A DNA stretch of 64,000 nt from NCBI RefSeq assembly GCF_022664435.1, contig NZ_JAKREU010000001.1:434001-498000 (forward strand), in the 5' to 3' direction. The stretch comes from Sphingomonas panni. Lineage in GTDB: Bacteria; Pseudomonadota; Alphaproteobacteria; Sphingomonadales; Sphingomonadaceae. The notes under the pieces were generated by a model. The model made no database searches, had not been told where the DNA came from, and saw only the letters and a list, made by a program, of their open reading frames with translations. Positions 18,671 through 25,925 of the stretch are shown here, piece by piece (the stretch's first letter is position 1; every line of letters begins with the position of its first letter). Made by a program: the position numbers and the translations under genes.

Positions 18671-20793
18671 CGCGACGTCTCCAAGGGGTAGGTCAGGGTT
18701 GCCGGCGGCGACAGGCCGTTGGTGCCGATCTGGCGCACCTCGATGGTCGCCGCGCCGACGATATCGACCGGACGCCATTGCGGCTCGCCCAGCTCGACCG
18801 TGCGCACCGTGCCGGTCGCGTCGGTGACGGTCAGGCGATAGGCCTCGCGCTCCTCGACCAGCGGCATGTCGACCCCGTCGCGCCATGGCGCGAACAGCCG
18901 CGCCCGGCGGCTCCAGCGCAGCATCGGTCCATCGCGGTCGGGCAGGATTCTCAGCTGCACCGGTGCCGGCGGGACCAGCCAGTGCCCCTCGGGCGTGAAG
19001 CCTATGGTAACCACGTCTTTTTCGGAGAGACCGACCGCCATCACGCCGATCGGCGTGCCGACGACGGCCCTATCGATGCGCCGCAGCGTTGCCGAATCGA
19101 GCAGCACGAATCGCTCGCCCTGCCGATGCCCCGCCATCGCCGCCTCGGTTCCGCGCCGCCCGCGCCACAAGCGCGACAGGCGCCAGCGCGCTTCGCCGAT
19201 CCGCTCGGCCGCTCCAAACTGCACGATCTCCTCGCCGACCAGCGCGGCATTGCCGCCGCGATCCAGCGCGGTCGCATCGATGCTCTCCAGCGTCATGGCG
19301 TCGTGGAGCAGCGTGACCTCGATCACCGACGCCCGGTCCTCGACCAGTGCACTGCCGATCGCGGGCGGCATCGTAACCACGCCGAAGACCCCGGCCGCGG
19401 CGGTGTCGCCGATCTCGGTCCAGCCGGCCGCATCGCTGCCGACCGACAGCGTCGCCCGGCGCCAGCCCGGCCCGGTGCCCGCCGCGACCACGCCGACCCA
19501 TGGCGCGCTGCCCGCATCGTCGCCGGGCAGCTCGACGACGTGTAGCACCGTCCGCCCGGCGAGCATGTCGGTCGCCAGTTGCGGCGTACCGCTCGCAGCC
19601 GGCGGAGTCTGCCCCCCGCCCGCGATCCGCACCAGTTCCAGCGTGATCCGCATCGCCTCGATCCGGGTGCGCCGCACGCGCCATAGCCCCGCCTCGCCGG
19701 GCAGGGTCACCCGGTCGCCCGGCGCGATATCGATCGCCTGCCAATCGAGCGCGATCGTCCGCACCTCGCCCGCCATCGCCTCGCGCAACGCCAGGTCGCC
19801 GGCGATACTGGCCGCCGTCTCCGCCGCCATCGCGGCTGGCAGCTCGATTCGCAGCATCCGTCCCGCCCCGCCGGGGCGCAGCACCTGCTGCACCCCGACC
19901 TGATAGTCGCGGGCGGTGTCGTGATGGGCGATGGCGACATCGACCGGCGCGCTCGGCGGACGTTGCCAGCCCGGCACGTCGACCGGCAGCGCCGCGTCGG
20001 GCAGCACTCGCGCCGGCCCCGTACCGATCCGCAGCAGGGTAGCATCCCCCGCCGCAGCATAAAATCCGCCCAGCGGCGCGATGATCGCCTCCACCGCATC
20101 GCGCACCCGGTCCCCGCTGGCGGCATAGCCGGTAAAGGCCGGCCCCGCCGCCTCCGCCCGGATCGCGCCATCGCCCAGCGCCGCGACGATCGTCCCAACG
20201 CCCATCGGACCGGCATCCGCCTCCACCTCGAAGGTCAGCGACGGAATGCGATTGCCGAAATCGGCGAGCGCGAGATTTTCGAACACGGCATAGCCAATCC
20301 CGCGAAACGCCGGCGCATTGCCGATCCCGACCACGCTGGCGATCAGCGGATCGGGCATCTGCGCTTCGTCACCCGGATACCAGCGAAAGCCGCCGGTGCG
20401 TGTCTTCCAGTCGCCGGCCGCCCCGCGCAGCAGCTTGCCCTCTGCCCAGATGCGGCGAATGCCCCGGATCGGCCGGCCCGACAGCGCGACCGCGAACGAC
20501 GCGCTATAACTATACTGCGTCGTCCGCCCGGCGCCCTTGCCGCTGGTCGCCGCCGACTCGCGCAGGTCGGTCGCCCAGATCACCGTGCCCGCCACCCGCA
20601 TCATTCCAAACAGCTTCGGAATCTGCGCGCCATAGCTTGAGAGCTGCACCTGCAGTTCGCGCAGCCGCGGCCCCTGTCGCGGGCGCCCACCGAACACTGC
20701 CCCGTCGATCGTCCCACCCGCGACCCGGCCCAGCGCCGCCCCGATCGGCCCCGCCACCGCCCCGCCCAGCGTCGTCAGCACCATCGTCGCCAT
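18667..20793 (-). CDS. GTA/phage tail host-specificity protein (orfg15-like)
   Basis: 708 residues. The N-terminus has a glycine-rich hydrophobic stretch, then ELQVQLSSYGAQIPKLFGMMRVAGTVIWATDL, the conserved start of phage tail-tip/hub proteins of the GTA orfg15 group. FRWYPGDEAQMPDPL and IGYAVFENLALADFGNRIPSLTFEVEAD follow. R. capsulatus orfg15 is much longer (about 1300 residues) with a TIM-barrel N-terminus, so this is a short form that keeps the hub part. It starts with RBS GGGAGG. The long upstream frame of the NlpC/P60 gene overlaps its first 284 bases. Confidence 0.82.
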   Translation of the reverse strand: MATMVLTTLGGAVAGPIGAALGRVAGGTIDGAVFGGRPRQGPRLRELQVQLSSYGAQIPKLFGMMRVAGTVIWATDLRESAATSGKGAGRTTQYSYSASFAVALSGRPIRGIRRIWAEGKLLRGAAGDWKTRTGGFRWYPGDEAQMPDPLIASVVGIGNAPAFRGIGYAVFENLALADFGNRIPSLTFEVEADAGPMGVGTIVAALGDGAIRAEAAGPAFTGYAASGDRVRDAVEAIIAPLGGFYAAAGDATLLRIGTGPARVLPDAALPVDVPGWQRPPSAPVDVAIAHHDTARDYQVGVQQVLRPGGAGRMLRIELPAAMAAETAASIAGDLALREAMAGEVRTIALDWQAIDIAPGDRVTLPGEAGLWRVRRTRIEAMRITLELVRIAGGGQTPPAASGTPQLATDMLAGRTVLHVVELPGDDAGSAPWVGVVAAGTGPGWRRATLSVGSDAAGWTEIGDTAAAGVFGVVTMPPAIGSALVEDRASVIEVTLLHDAMTLESIDATALDRGGNAALVGEEIVQFGAAERIGEARWRLSRLWRGRRGTEAAMAGHRQGERFVLLDSATLRRIDRAVVGTPIGVMAVGLSEKDVVTIGFTPEGHWLVPPAPVQLRILPDRDGPMLRWSRRARLFAPWRDGVDMPLVEEREAYRLTVTDATGTVRTVELGEPQWRPVDIVGAATIEVRQIGTNGLSPPATLTYPLETSR

Positions 20794-21166
20794 CGTCGTC
20801 CTCCCGTTTTCGCCAGATGCCGATCACCGGCCAGGGCGGCGGCCCCGGTCGCTCGACCACCGCCCGCGCCACCGCATCGGCATGGATCAGCCCGTCCCCG
20901 GTCGCGAGTGCCAGATGCAGCTGCCCCGGCCCGCTCGCGATCAGCAGCACATCTCCCGCCACCGCTTGCCCGACCGGCCGGAACGCCTGTCCCAGCACGG
21001 CGGCAGCCCGCCCCACGTCGCCGCTACGCGGCGGATAATCGCCCGGCACCGCTACCCTGTGCGCCCAGCCGACCAGCCCGACGCAATCGAACCCCTCGTC
21101 CGGCGATCGCCCCTGCCGCCGGAACCGGCACCCGATGACGCTGCGCGCCCGCCCGACCGCGCTCAT
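20510..21166 (-). CDS. NlpC/P60 peptidase (orfg14-like) with long out-of-frame overlap
   Basis: 218 residues from the ATG at 21166. The P60 domain occupies about residues 1-125: RSPDEGFDCVGLVGWAHR contains the catalytic cysteine and GQLHLALATGDGLIHA the histidine region. It should cut peptidoglycan during DNA delivery. Homologues end near VIGIWR (about residue 125-130). Here no stop occurs and the frame runs 284 bp into the next gene, adding about 90 low-complexity residues. Either the overlap is real or a frameshift removed the original stop. It starts with an ATGA overlap with the DUF2163 gene. Confidence 0.75.
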   Translation of the reverse strand: MSAVGRARSVIGCRFRRQGRSPDEGFDCVGLVGWAHRVAVPGDYPPRSGDVGRAAAVLGQAFRPVGQAVAGDVLLIASGPGQLHLALATGDGLIHADAVARAVVERPGPPPWPVIGIWRKREDDDGDDGADDAGRGGGGADRGGAGPGRGWDDRRGSVRWAPATGAAAARTAGAALKLWRADSEAVWNDAGGGHGDLGDRPARVGGDQRQGRRADDAV

Positions 21167-21945
21167 CCGCCCGGATAGCGGGTCAGCAGGTCGATGCCCG
21201 GCAGATGCGGCTCGCCCCGGAAATTCGCGACATTGCCGAACCGGTCGCGACAGGTCGCCAGCGTCCCGTCGCACCCCTCGGAGAGTTCGACCAGCGCCCC
21301 CGCGCCCGCGAAACGCGGCGGGGTCTCCAGCGTCACGCTTCCGGCATCCGCCGCGACGATGAACGCCGACAGCCCGCCATTCGCGCCCCCGATCCAGCGC
21401 AGCCGCCCCCGCGCAAACCCCGCGCCCGCCGCCAGCACCACCCGCTCGCCCTCCTGGCCTGCAACCCGCACCACCTTGCGCCGCCCGCGCATCGCCACCC
21501 GGCACCGCCGGTCGCCGAGCGTCGCGCGGCATCCGGGCGAAGTCGCCTCGACCACCGGCGCCTCCAGCCGCACCGCACCGCCCAGCAGTTCGGCGGCGAA
21601 GCGCCCGCGCCCGGTCTCGACCGTGCCGATCCGCCCGCTGGCCACCGGCACCGGCACCCCCGGCCGCTCCCAGTCCACCGCGAACACCGCCACCCGCGCC
21701 CCGTCATAGCGCCCGGCCCGCAAGTCCCGTTCGGCGATCGCGGCATGGGAGAGCGCGCCCTCGACCGTCATCGCCGGCGCATCCAGCGTATCGTCGCGCA
21801 CGATCGCCGACGGGGTCATCCCCGGCGCGGCGCGATAGGTCAGCCCGTCCATCTCCAAGTCCCGGTCATGCGCCGTCAGCCCGATCGTCACCCCATCGCA
21901 CCGCTCGATCCGCCAGCACAGGGTCAGGGTCGACACCGCGCTCAT
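21163..21945 (-). CDS. DUF2163 tail protein (orfg13-like)
   Basis: 260 residues from the ATG at 21945. LCWRIERCDGVTIGLTAHDRDLEMDGLTYRA and GCRATLGDRRCRVAMR with two close cysteines are DUF2163 features; CDGTLATCRDRFGNVANFRGEPHLPG at the C-terminus is the FAD-like/phage-tail BR0599-type motif. In GTAs this protein is part of the distal tail hub. It overlaps both neighbours by four bases. Confidence 0.88.
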   Translation of the reverse strand: MSAVSTLTLCWRIERCDGVTIGLTAHDRDLEMDGLTYRAAPGMTPSAIVRDDTLDAPAMTVEGALSHAAIAERDLRAGRYDGARVAVFAVDWERPGVPVPVASGRIGTVETGRGRFAAELLGGAVRLEAPVVEATSPGCRATLGDRRCRVAMRGRRKVVRVAGQEGERVVLAAGAGFARGRLRWIGGANGGLSAFIVAADAGSVTLETPPRFAGAGALVELSEGCDGTLATCRDRFGNVANFRGEPHLPGIDLLTRYPGG

Positions 21946-22457
21946 GCCTCGCGCACCTCGATCAGCGGCACGCTGGCCGCGACGCCCGCGCCGTGCGTCG
22001 CGCGTGCCACCTGCAGCCGGTCCTCGGCAAAGCGCACCGGCACATCGAACGCGAACCCCGCCGTCACCGCCACGCCCTTGCCCGGCGCGACGTCGAGCAG
22101 CACCACGCCCCCATCGCCCACTGCAAAGCCCTGCGTCTCGACGCCGCCCACGCCGACGCGCACGCTGCCCGCGACCGGCCGGGTGATCCGCCGCACCATC
22201 TCCCCATAGCGCTTCACAAGCGCGAACCGCGTCGTCACCCCGTCCCCGGTCCCGATCGCCATATCGCCGAACCCCGGCACCGCAGCGGTCGAATGGTCGA
22301 AGGGATCCTGCAACCGGAACGCCCGTGCCGGCCCCAGTCGCGCGCGAAAGAAATCGAGCAGCAACGCCACATCCGCCTGCGACCGCACCCGCAGATGGTC
22401 GCGCGCCGCCACGCGCACCCCCGCGATCACCGCCGCCGGAAAGGGCGCTGTGGTCAT
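21942..22457 (-). CDS. DUF2460 tail protein (orfg12-like), shortened N-terminus
   Basis: 171 residues from the ATG at 22457, fixed by AGGAG 6 nt upstream. LLDFFRARLGPARAFRLQDPFDHST and IGTGDGVTTRFALVKRYGEMVRRITRPVAGSV are DUF2460 core motifs. Typical members have about 200-210 residues. The usual N-terminal 35-45 residues (start FPxxISxGxxGGP) are missing and replaced by a short unrelated lead-in. The missing part lies exactly where the hairpin array and the loss of orfg6-11 are found, so truncation during that deletion is likely. Confidence 0.82.
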   Translation of the reverse strand: MTTAPFPAAVIAGVRVAARDHLRVRSQADVALLLDFFRARLGPARAFRLQDPFDHSTAAVPGFGDMAIGTGDGVTTRFALVKRYGEMVRRITRPVAGSVRVGVGGVETQGFAVGDGGVVLLDVAPGKGVAVTAGFAFDVPVRFAEDRLQVARATHGAGVAASVPLIEVREA

Positions 22458-22505
22458 GTGATTCTCCTGATTTGACCGCCTCACGGCGGATTGGCGGCAC
22501 CGGCC

Positions 22506-22691
22506 CACTCCCCCACCCGGCCACCCATCGAGGATACCGTGTGGGTGGCCGGGTGGGGGAGTGTCGGGTCGATCATGCCCCGGCATGATCTGAACAATGC
22601 GGGGCATTGTTCACCCGGCACTGGCCGGTGCCGCCGCAATCCAGCTCCGCTGGATTGCCAACAAGACGGGCGGGGTTTCCCCCGCCCCGTC
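22506..22691. repeat. array of six consecutive hairpins after the capsid gene
   Basis: Six inverted repeats stand head to tail in 186 bp: 22506-22563 (22-bp arms, REP family D), 22571-22590 (9-bp arms), 22591-22613 (10-bp perfect arms TGAACAATGC), 22616-22633 (6-bp arms CGGCAC), 22636-22658 (10-bp perfect arms GCAATCCAGC) and 22665-22691 (11-12-bp arms with one bulge). The last is 4 bp past the capsid stop and is the likely terminator or 3' stabiliser of that transcript. Nothing here is coding. Confidence 0.85.
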
Positions 22692-22694
22692 AGA

Positions 22695-23741
22695 TCACGC
22701 CGCCGCGATCTTCATCAGCTTGATCGCCTCCGAATTCATCACCGCCCCGCCGACGCGCTTGGTGGCGTAGAAATGGACGAACGGCTTGTTCGAATAGGGA
22801 TCGCGCAGGATCTGCGTCTCGGCCCGCTCGGCGATCAGATACCCCGCCTTGAAGTTGCCGAACGCGATCGGCAGGCTGCCCGCCGCGATGTCGGGCATGT
22901 CCTCCGCCTCGACCACCGGATATCGCAAGCTGGTGACGAGCGGTGCCACGCCGTCGGGCTGGGCGAGCGAGGGGGGTGCGCGGCCGGAGACGGCAACCCC
23001 GACCTTCAACGAGATCGCGCCGCCGATGGGCGAGCTGTACGCCAATCCGGCGGCGAGCCAGGCGATGCTGGACGATGCCGCGTTCGACGTGGAGGCGTGG
23101 CTGGCCGACGAGATCGCGAGCGAGTTCGCGCGGGCCGAGGGACAGGCGTTCGTGGGCGGCAGCGGTGTCGGGCGGCCGAAGGGGTTCCTGACCTATCCGA
23201 CTGCTGCGACCGGCGATGCGGTGCGTGCCTTCGGGACGCTGCAGCACCTGCCCAGCGGGGCGGCGGCGGATTTCGGGACCGATCCCGAGAACCGGCTGAT
23301 CGACCTGGTGCATAGCCTGCGGGGTGCGTATCGGCAGGGCGCGTGCTGGGTGATGAATGCGCAGACCGCGGCGCGCATCCGCAAGTTCAAGACGGCGGAC
23401 GGTGCGTTCCTGTGGACGCCGGGGCTGGCCGAGGGGCAGGCGAACACGCTGCTGGGATAGCCCGCCGACCCCACGCTCACCACCTGCGCGATGGCGCGGA
23501 TCGGGCTGGCGACCTTCAGCGTCGCGCCGATCAGCGCGTCGATCTCGCGCGGCACGGCATAGCCGCCGCCCGCATCGCTGGTCCCCGCCACCGCCTTCGT
23601 CTCGACCATCGTGCCGCTCCGCACGAACGCGCCGAACCCGCTCGCCTGCCCGCCCGCACTCAGCATCGGCCGGCTCGCACCCGCCGCCACACCCGAAAAG
23701 CTCCCCGCCAGCGTCTCGATCGTCATACCCGTCGTCCCCAT
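22695..23741 (-). pseudogene. HK97-type major capsid gene (orfg5-like) interrupted by an internal inversion
   Basis: The N-terminal part reads on minus from 23741 or 23726 to 23456 (MTIETLAGSFSGVAAG to VVSVGSAGY). The C-terminal part reads on minus from 22924 to 22695 (YPVVEAEDMPDIAAG to LMKIAAA). The intervening segment reads in phase only on plus. Re-inverting 22921-23459 restores one uninterrupted capsid of about 335-340 residues across both joints (VGSAGY-RKLVTSG and NTLLG-YPVVEAED). As read, the minus frame runs out of the family at 23456 and stops at 23193. The N-terminal scaffold (delta) region of GTA capsids is also absent. Confidence 0.9.
22921..23459 (+). other. inverted internal segment of the capsid gene
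   Basis: On the plus strand this segment encodes about 177 residues of HK97 capsid core, from YRKLVTSGATPSGWASEGG through FVGGSGVGRPKGFLTYPT to WVMNAQTAARIRKFKTADG and QANTLLG, followed by a stop created at the joint. Its edges are TATC at 22921-22924 and the inverted GATA at 23456-23459, the only identity between the joints apart from flanking GG. It has no stops in the original reading direction, so the inversion is recent or reversible. Confidence 0.88.
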
Positions 23742-23742
23742 G

Positions 23743-23774
23743 AAAAAAGGGGCGCCGCATGATTGCGACACCCC
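23743..23774 (-). terminator. intrinsic terminator directly before the capsid start
   Basis: On the minus strand GGGGTGTCGC and GCGGCGCCCC pair over 10 bp (8 Watson-Crick, 2 G-U) around a 6-nt loop, followed by TTTTTT. The T-run ends 1 base before the outer ATG (23741) and 16 nt before the inner ATG (23726). It would stop transcription coming from the protease gene just before the capsid, so it may act as an attenuator. Confidence 0.6.
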
Positions 23775-23807
23775 CGTTGTGGAAAAGTTTGTGGAAGTTT
23801 GTTGACG

Positions 23808-23891
23808 GTGCGGTGCCGGCCCGCTCCCCACCCGGCCACCCACACGGTATTCTGATGGGTGGCCGGGTGGGGGAGCGGGCCGGCACCGCAC
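23808..23891. repeat. long hairpin (REP family D) between protease and capsid genes
   Basis: Arms of about 34 bp, starting GTGCGGTGCCGGCCCGCTCC at 23808 and ending in its complement at 23891, pair with one bulged base around a 14-nt loop. The inner part CCACCCGGCCACCCA is the same as in the hairpin at 22506-22563 on the other side of the capsid gene. Confidence 0.88.
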
Positions 23892-23918
23892 CACGCGCGC
23901 GAGCGCGTCGGAAAAACC

Positions 23919-24296
23919 TCACCCGTCCTCGACCGCATGGATGCGCGCCAGCCCCTGCATCGGCTGCGCAACCACGCTGACCTCGATCAGCTCGGTGGCG
24001 GCGATCGTCCGCCACGCCCCCTGCCTCACCGCCCGCGCGCGGTATCCGAACGACAACCCGTCGACCGCCCCGGCCCGCACCAGCCGCGCCGCCTCTCCGC
24101 CATCGATCCGCCCGATCACGCGTAGCCCCCGCGCATCCTCGCCCAGCCACTCGACCGTTCCGATCGGATCGCCCCGATGCTGCCACAGCAACGGCACCGC
24201 GCCGCCCGCGACCAGCGCCTCCGGCAGCACGACATCCCCGCCCCGGTCCGCCCGGCCGAAGATCGCAGCATAGCCCGCGAACCTCACCGCGCCCAT
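23919..24296 (-). CDS. HK97-type prohead protease (orfg4-like)
   Basis: 125 residues from the ATG at 24296. FAGYAAIFGRADRGGDVVLPEAL, LWQHRGDPIGTVEWLGED with the catalytic histidine, VDGLSFGYRA with the catalytic serine and ELIEVSVVAQPM follow the order of U35 prohead proteases. It should trim the capsid N-terminus, yet the neighbouring capsid has no N-terminal scaffold. The protein is short compared with the usual 180-200 residues; the C-terminal linker is missing. It overlaps the DUF6127 gene by 13 bp. Confidence 0.85.
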   Translation of the reverse strand: MGAVRFAGYAAIFGRADRGGDVVLPEALVAGGAVPLLWQHRGDPIGTVEWLGEDARGLRVIGRIDGGEAARLVRAGAVDGLSFGYRARAVRQGAWRTIAATELIEVSVVAQPMQGLARIHAVEDG

Positions 24297-24592
24297 TCGG
24301 GCCACCCGGTCCTGACCGCGATCCCGACCAGCAGCAGCGCGAACGCCATCCGCATCACCCACGCAAAGGCCGCGCGCACCGCCGACCTCTTGGCCTCGCG
24401 CCACGCCTTCAACAGCTCGCGCAGCTCCTGCACGTCGCCCGCCGCCGCCGCATCCGACAGCCCGATCCGCGCCATCGCCCGCGTCGCGCCCAGCTCGCCC
24501 GCCTCCTCCGCAATCGCGCGCAGCGTCTGCAGCTCGGCGCCATCGTCGGCCGCCTGCCCCATCAGCTGCGCCAGCAGCCCCGTATCGCCCAT
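24284..24592 (-). CDS. DUF6127-like small protein of the GTA cluster (orfg3.5 position)
   Basis: 102 residues from the ATG at 24592. An alpha-helical, alanine-rich region rich in charged residues (about 1-70) is followed by one membrane segment (AFAWVMRMAFALLLVGIAV). It sits between portal and protease, where sphingomonad clusters carry a small protein of this kind. The function is unknown. The longer frame to 24631 lacks a good ribosome site. Confidence 0.65.
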   Translation of the reverse strand: MGDTGLLAQLMGQAADDGAELQTLRAIAEEAGELGATRAMARIGLSDAAAAGDVQELRELLKAWREAKRSAVRAAFAWVMRMAFALLLVGIAVRTGWPEWAR

Positions 24593-24631
24593 CGCTTGCC
24601 TCCCGCTATTGCCCGCGCTAGCCCCACCCAA

Positions 24632-24790
24632 GTGAGACCGCGCCTCCGCATCATCGCCGCCGCCTTCGGCGCGGCCCTGCTCGCCTTCACCTTCGCGTTG
24701 CCGTTCCTGAAGGGGAAACGCTGCCTCGACGCCGGCGGAACGTTCGACCGCACGACGCTGGTCTGCACGCCGGCCGAGCCACAGAACTGA
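24632..24790 (+). CDS. small exported or membrane-anchored protein, unknown
   Basis: 52 residues from a GTG start (24632); an in-frame ATG at 24596 would add 12 residues. A hydrophobic segment (IIAAAFGAALLAFTFALPFL) is followed by KRCLDAGGTFDRTTLVC, a two-cysteine motif (C-LDAGG-x-C) found in small sphingomonad periplasmic proteins. It is the only plus-strand gene in this part of the cluster and faces the DUF6127 gene. Ribosome site is weak, so expression is uncertain. Confidence 0.5.
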   Translation: MRPRLRIIAAAFGAALLAFTFALPFLKGKRCLDAGGTFDRTTLVCTPAEPQN

Positions 24791-24806
24791 TCCCCATAGC
24801 CACGGG

Positions 24807-24889
24807 CGTCACCCCAGCGCAGGCTGGGGTCTCTCGCGGCAAGCAGACCGAACCCCACCAGGAGTTCCCAGCCTTCGCTGGGATGACGC
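24807..24889. repeat. REP-like palindrome pair, family A
   Basis: The half GTCACCCCAGCGCAGGCTGG at 24808 is followed, after a 30-nt spacer, by the decayed inverse CCAGCCTTCGCTGGGATGAC. Other copies are at 42995, 48542 and 53320. Confidence 0.8.
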
Positions 24890-24901
24890 CAGTGGCGGGA
24901 A

Positions 24902-25925
24902 TTACATCCCCACCAGCGCCCGCTTCTCCTCCGGCGTCAGGAAATCCGCCCCAGCGACCCGCGTCCACAACTGGTCGCGCTCGTCGCTCAAGGCCGGGAT
25001 CGCCTCCACCTCGATCTCCAGCGCGCCGGTCCCCAGCCAGCCGTCGATCCCCTGCCCGATCGCGCCCAGCACCCGCCGCCCCAGCGGCACGATCGTCTGC
25101 CGCCACAGCGCCCGGTTCGCCTCGCGATAATTGGCGAAAGTATTGTCGCCCGGCAGCCCAAGCAGCATCGGCGGCACCCCGAACGCCAGCGCGATCTCGC
25201 GCGCCGCCTGCGCCTTCAACCCCACGAAATCCATGTCCGCCGGGGTCAGGCTCATCGCCTGCCATTTCAGGCCCCCGTCCAACAGCATCGGCCGTCCGGC
25301 ATTGGCCGCGCCGGCAAAGGCATCGTCCATCTGCGCGCGCAGCCGGTCGAACTGCTCGCCCGACAACACGCCGCCATCGCCCGGATCATGCACCAGCGCG
25401 CCGGACGGCCGCGCGGCATTGTCGAGCAGCGCCTTGTTCCACCGCGCCGCCTGGTTGTGGATCGCGACCGCCCCTGCCGCCACGCCCAGGCACCCCAGCC
25501 CGTAATGATCGTCCAGCGGATGAAAACCGCGCAGATGGATCAGCCCGGCCCGACCGCCCTCGCCCTCCGCCGCGATGCGCAGCACGCGCTCGCCGACGCG
25601 GTAGCGATAGGCGACCGGCCACCCGGTCGCATCCGCCTCCACCGTCACCCGCTCGGGCCGCAGCGCATAGAGCTCGCCGACCCCGCCCGCGCCGTCGTCG
25701 AGGATTTGGATATAGGCATTGCCGTGCAGCAACAGCTGCGCGCCCACGCTTTCCAGCAGGTCCTGTCCTGCCGACCGCGTCTCGACCAGCGCCACGGCGC
25801 GCGCGTCGCCCTTCAGCGGCAGCGACGCCAGCCCCTCCGCCACGATCCTGACCGCGCGCTGCGCAATCGGATTGCCCAGATACGCCTCGCGCAGCTGCGC
25901 CTCATAGCCCTGCGCCCACCCGTAT
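24902..25925 (-). pseudogene. phage portal protein (orfg3-like), 5' end deleted
   Basis: About 340 residues of portal homology begin at GYEAQLREAYLGNPIAQRAVRIVAEG and run to the stop at 24902. LLLHGNAYIQILDDGAG, IHLRGFHPLDDHYGLG and the C-terminal GLPGDNTFANYREANRALWRQT are portal hallmarks. The usual first 25-35 residues and a start codon are missing: upstream of about 25925 the frame is merely the out-of-phase image of the terminase gene. No suitable ATG or ribosome site lies near the fusion. A -1 shift from the terminase frame would join the two proteins. Confidence 0.82.

Noticed and set aside
22921..23459. A separate plus-strand phage gene instead of an inverted capsid part
   Set aside because: It lacks start region and C-terminus of any capsid, and its ends match exactly the gap in the minus-strand capsid gene.
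22690..24186. 498-codon minus-strand frame across the capsid region
   Set aside because: Wrong phase relative to capsid and protease homology; it is open because of GC bias.
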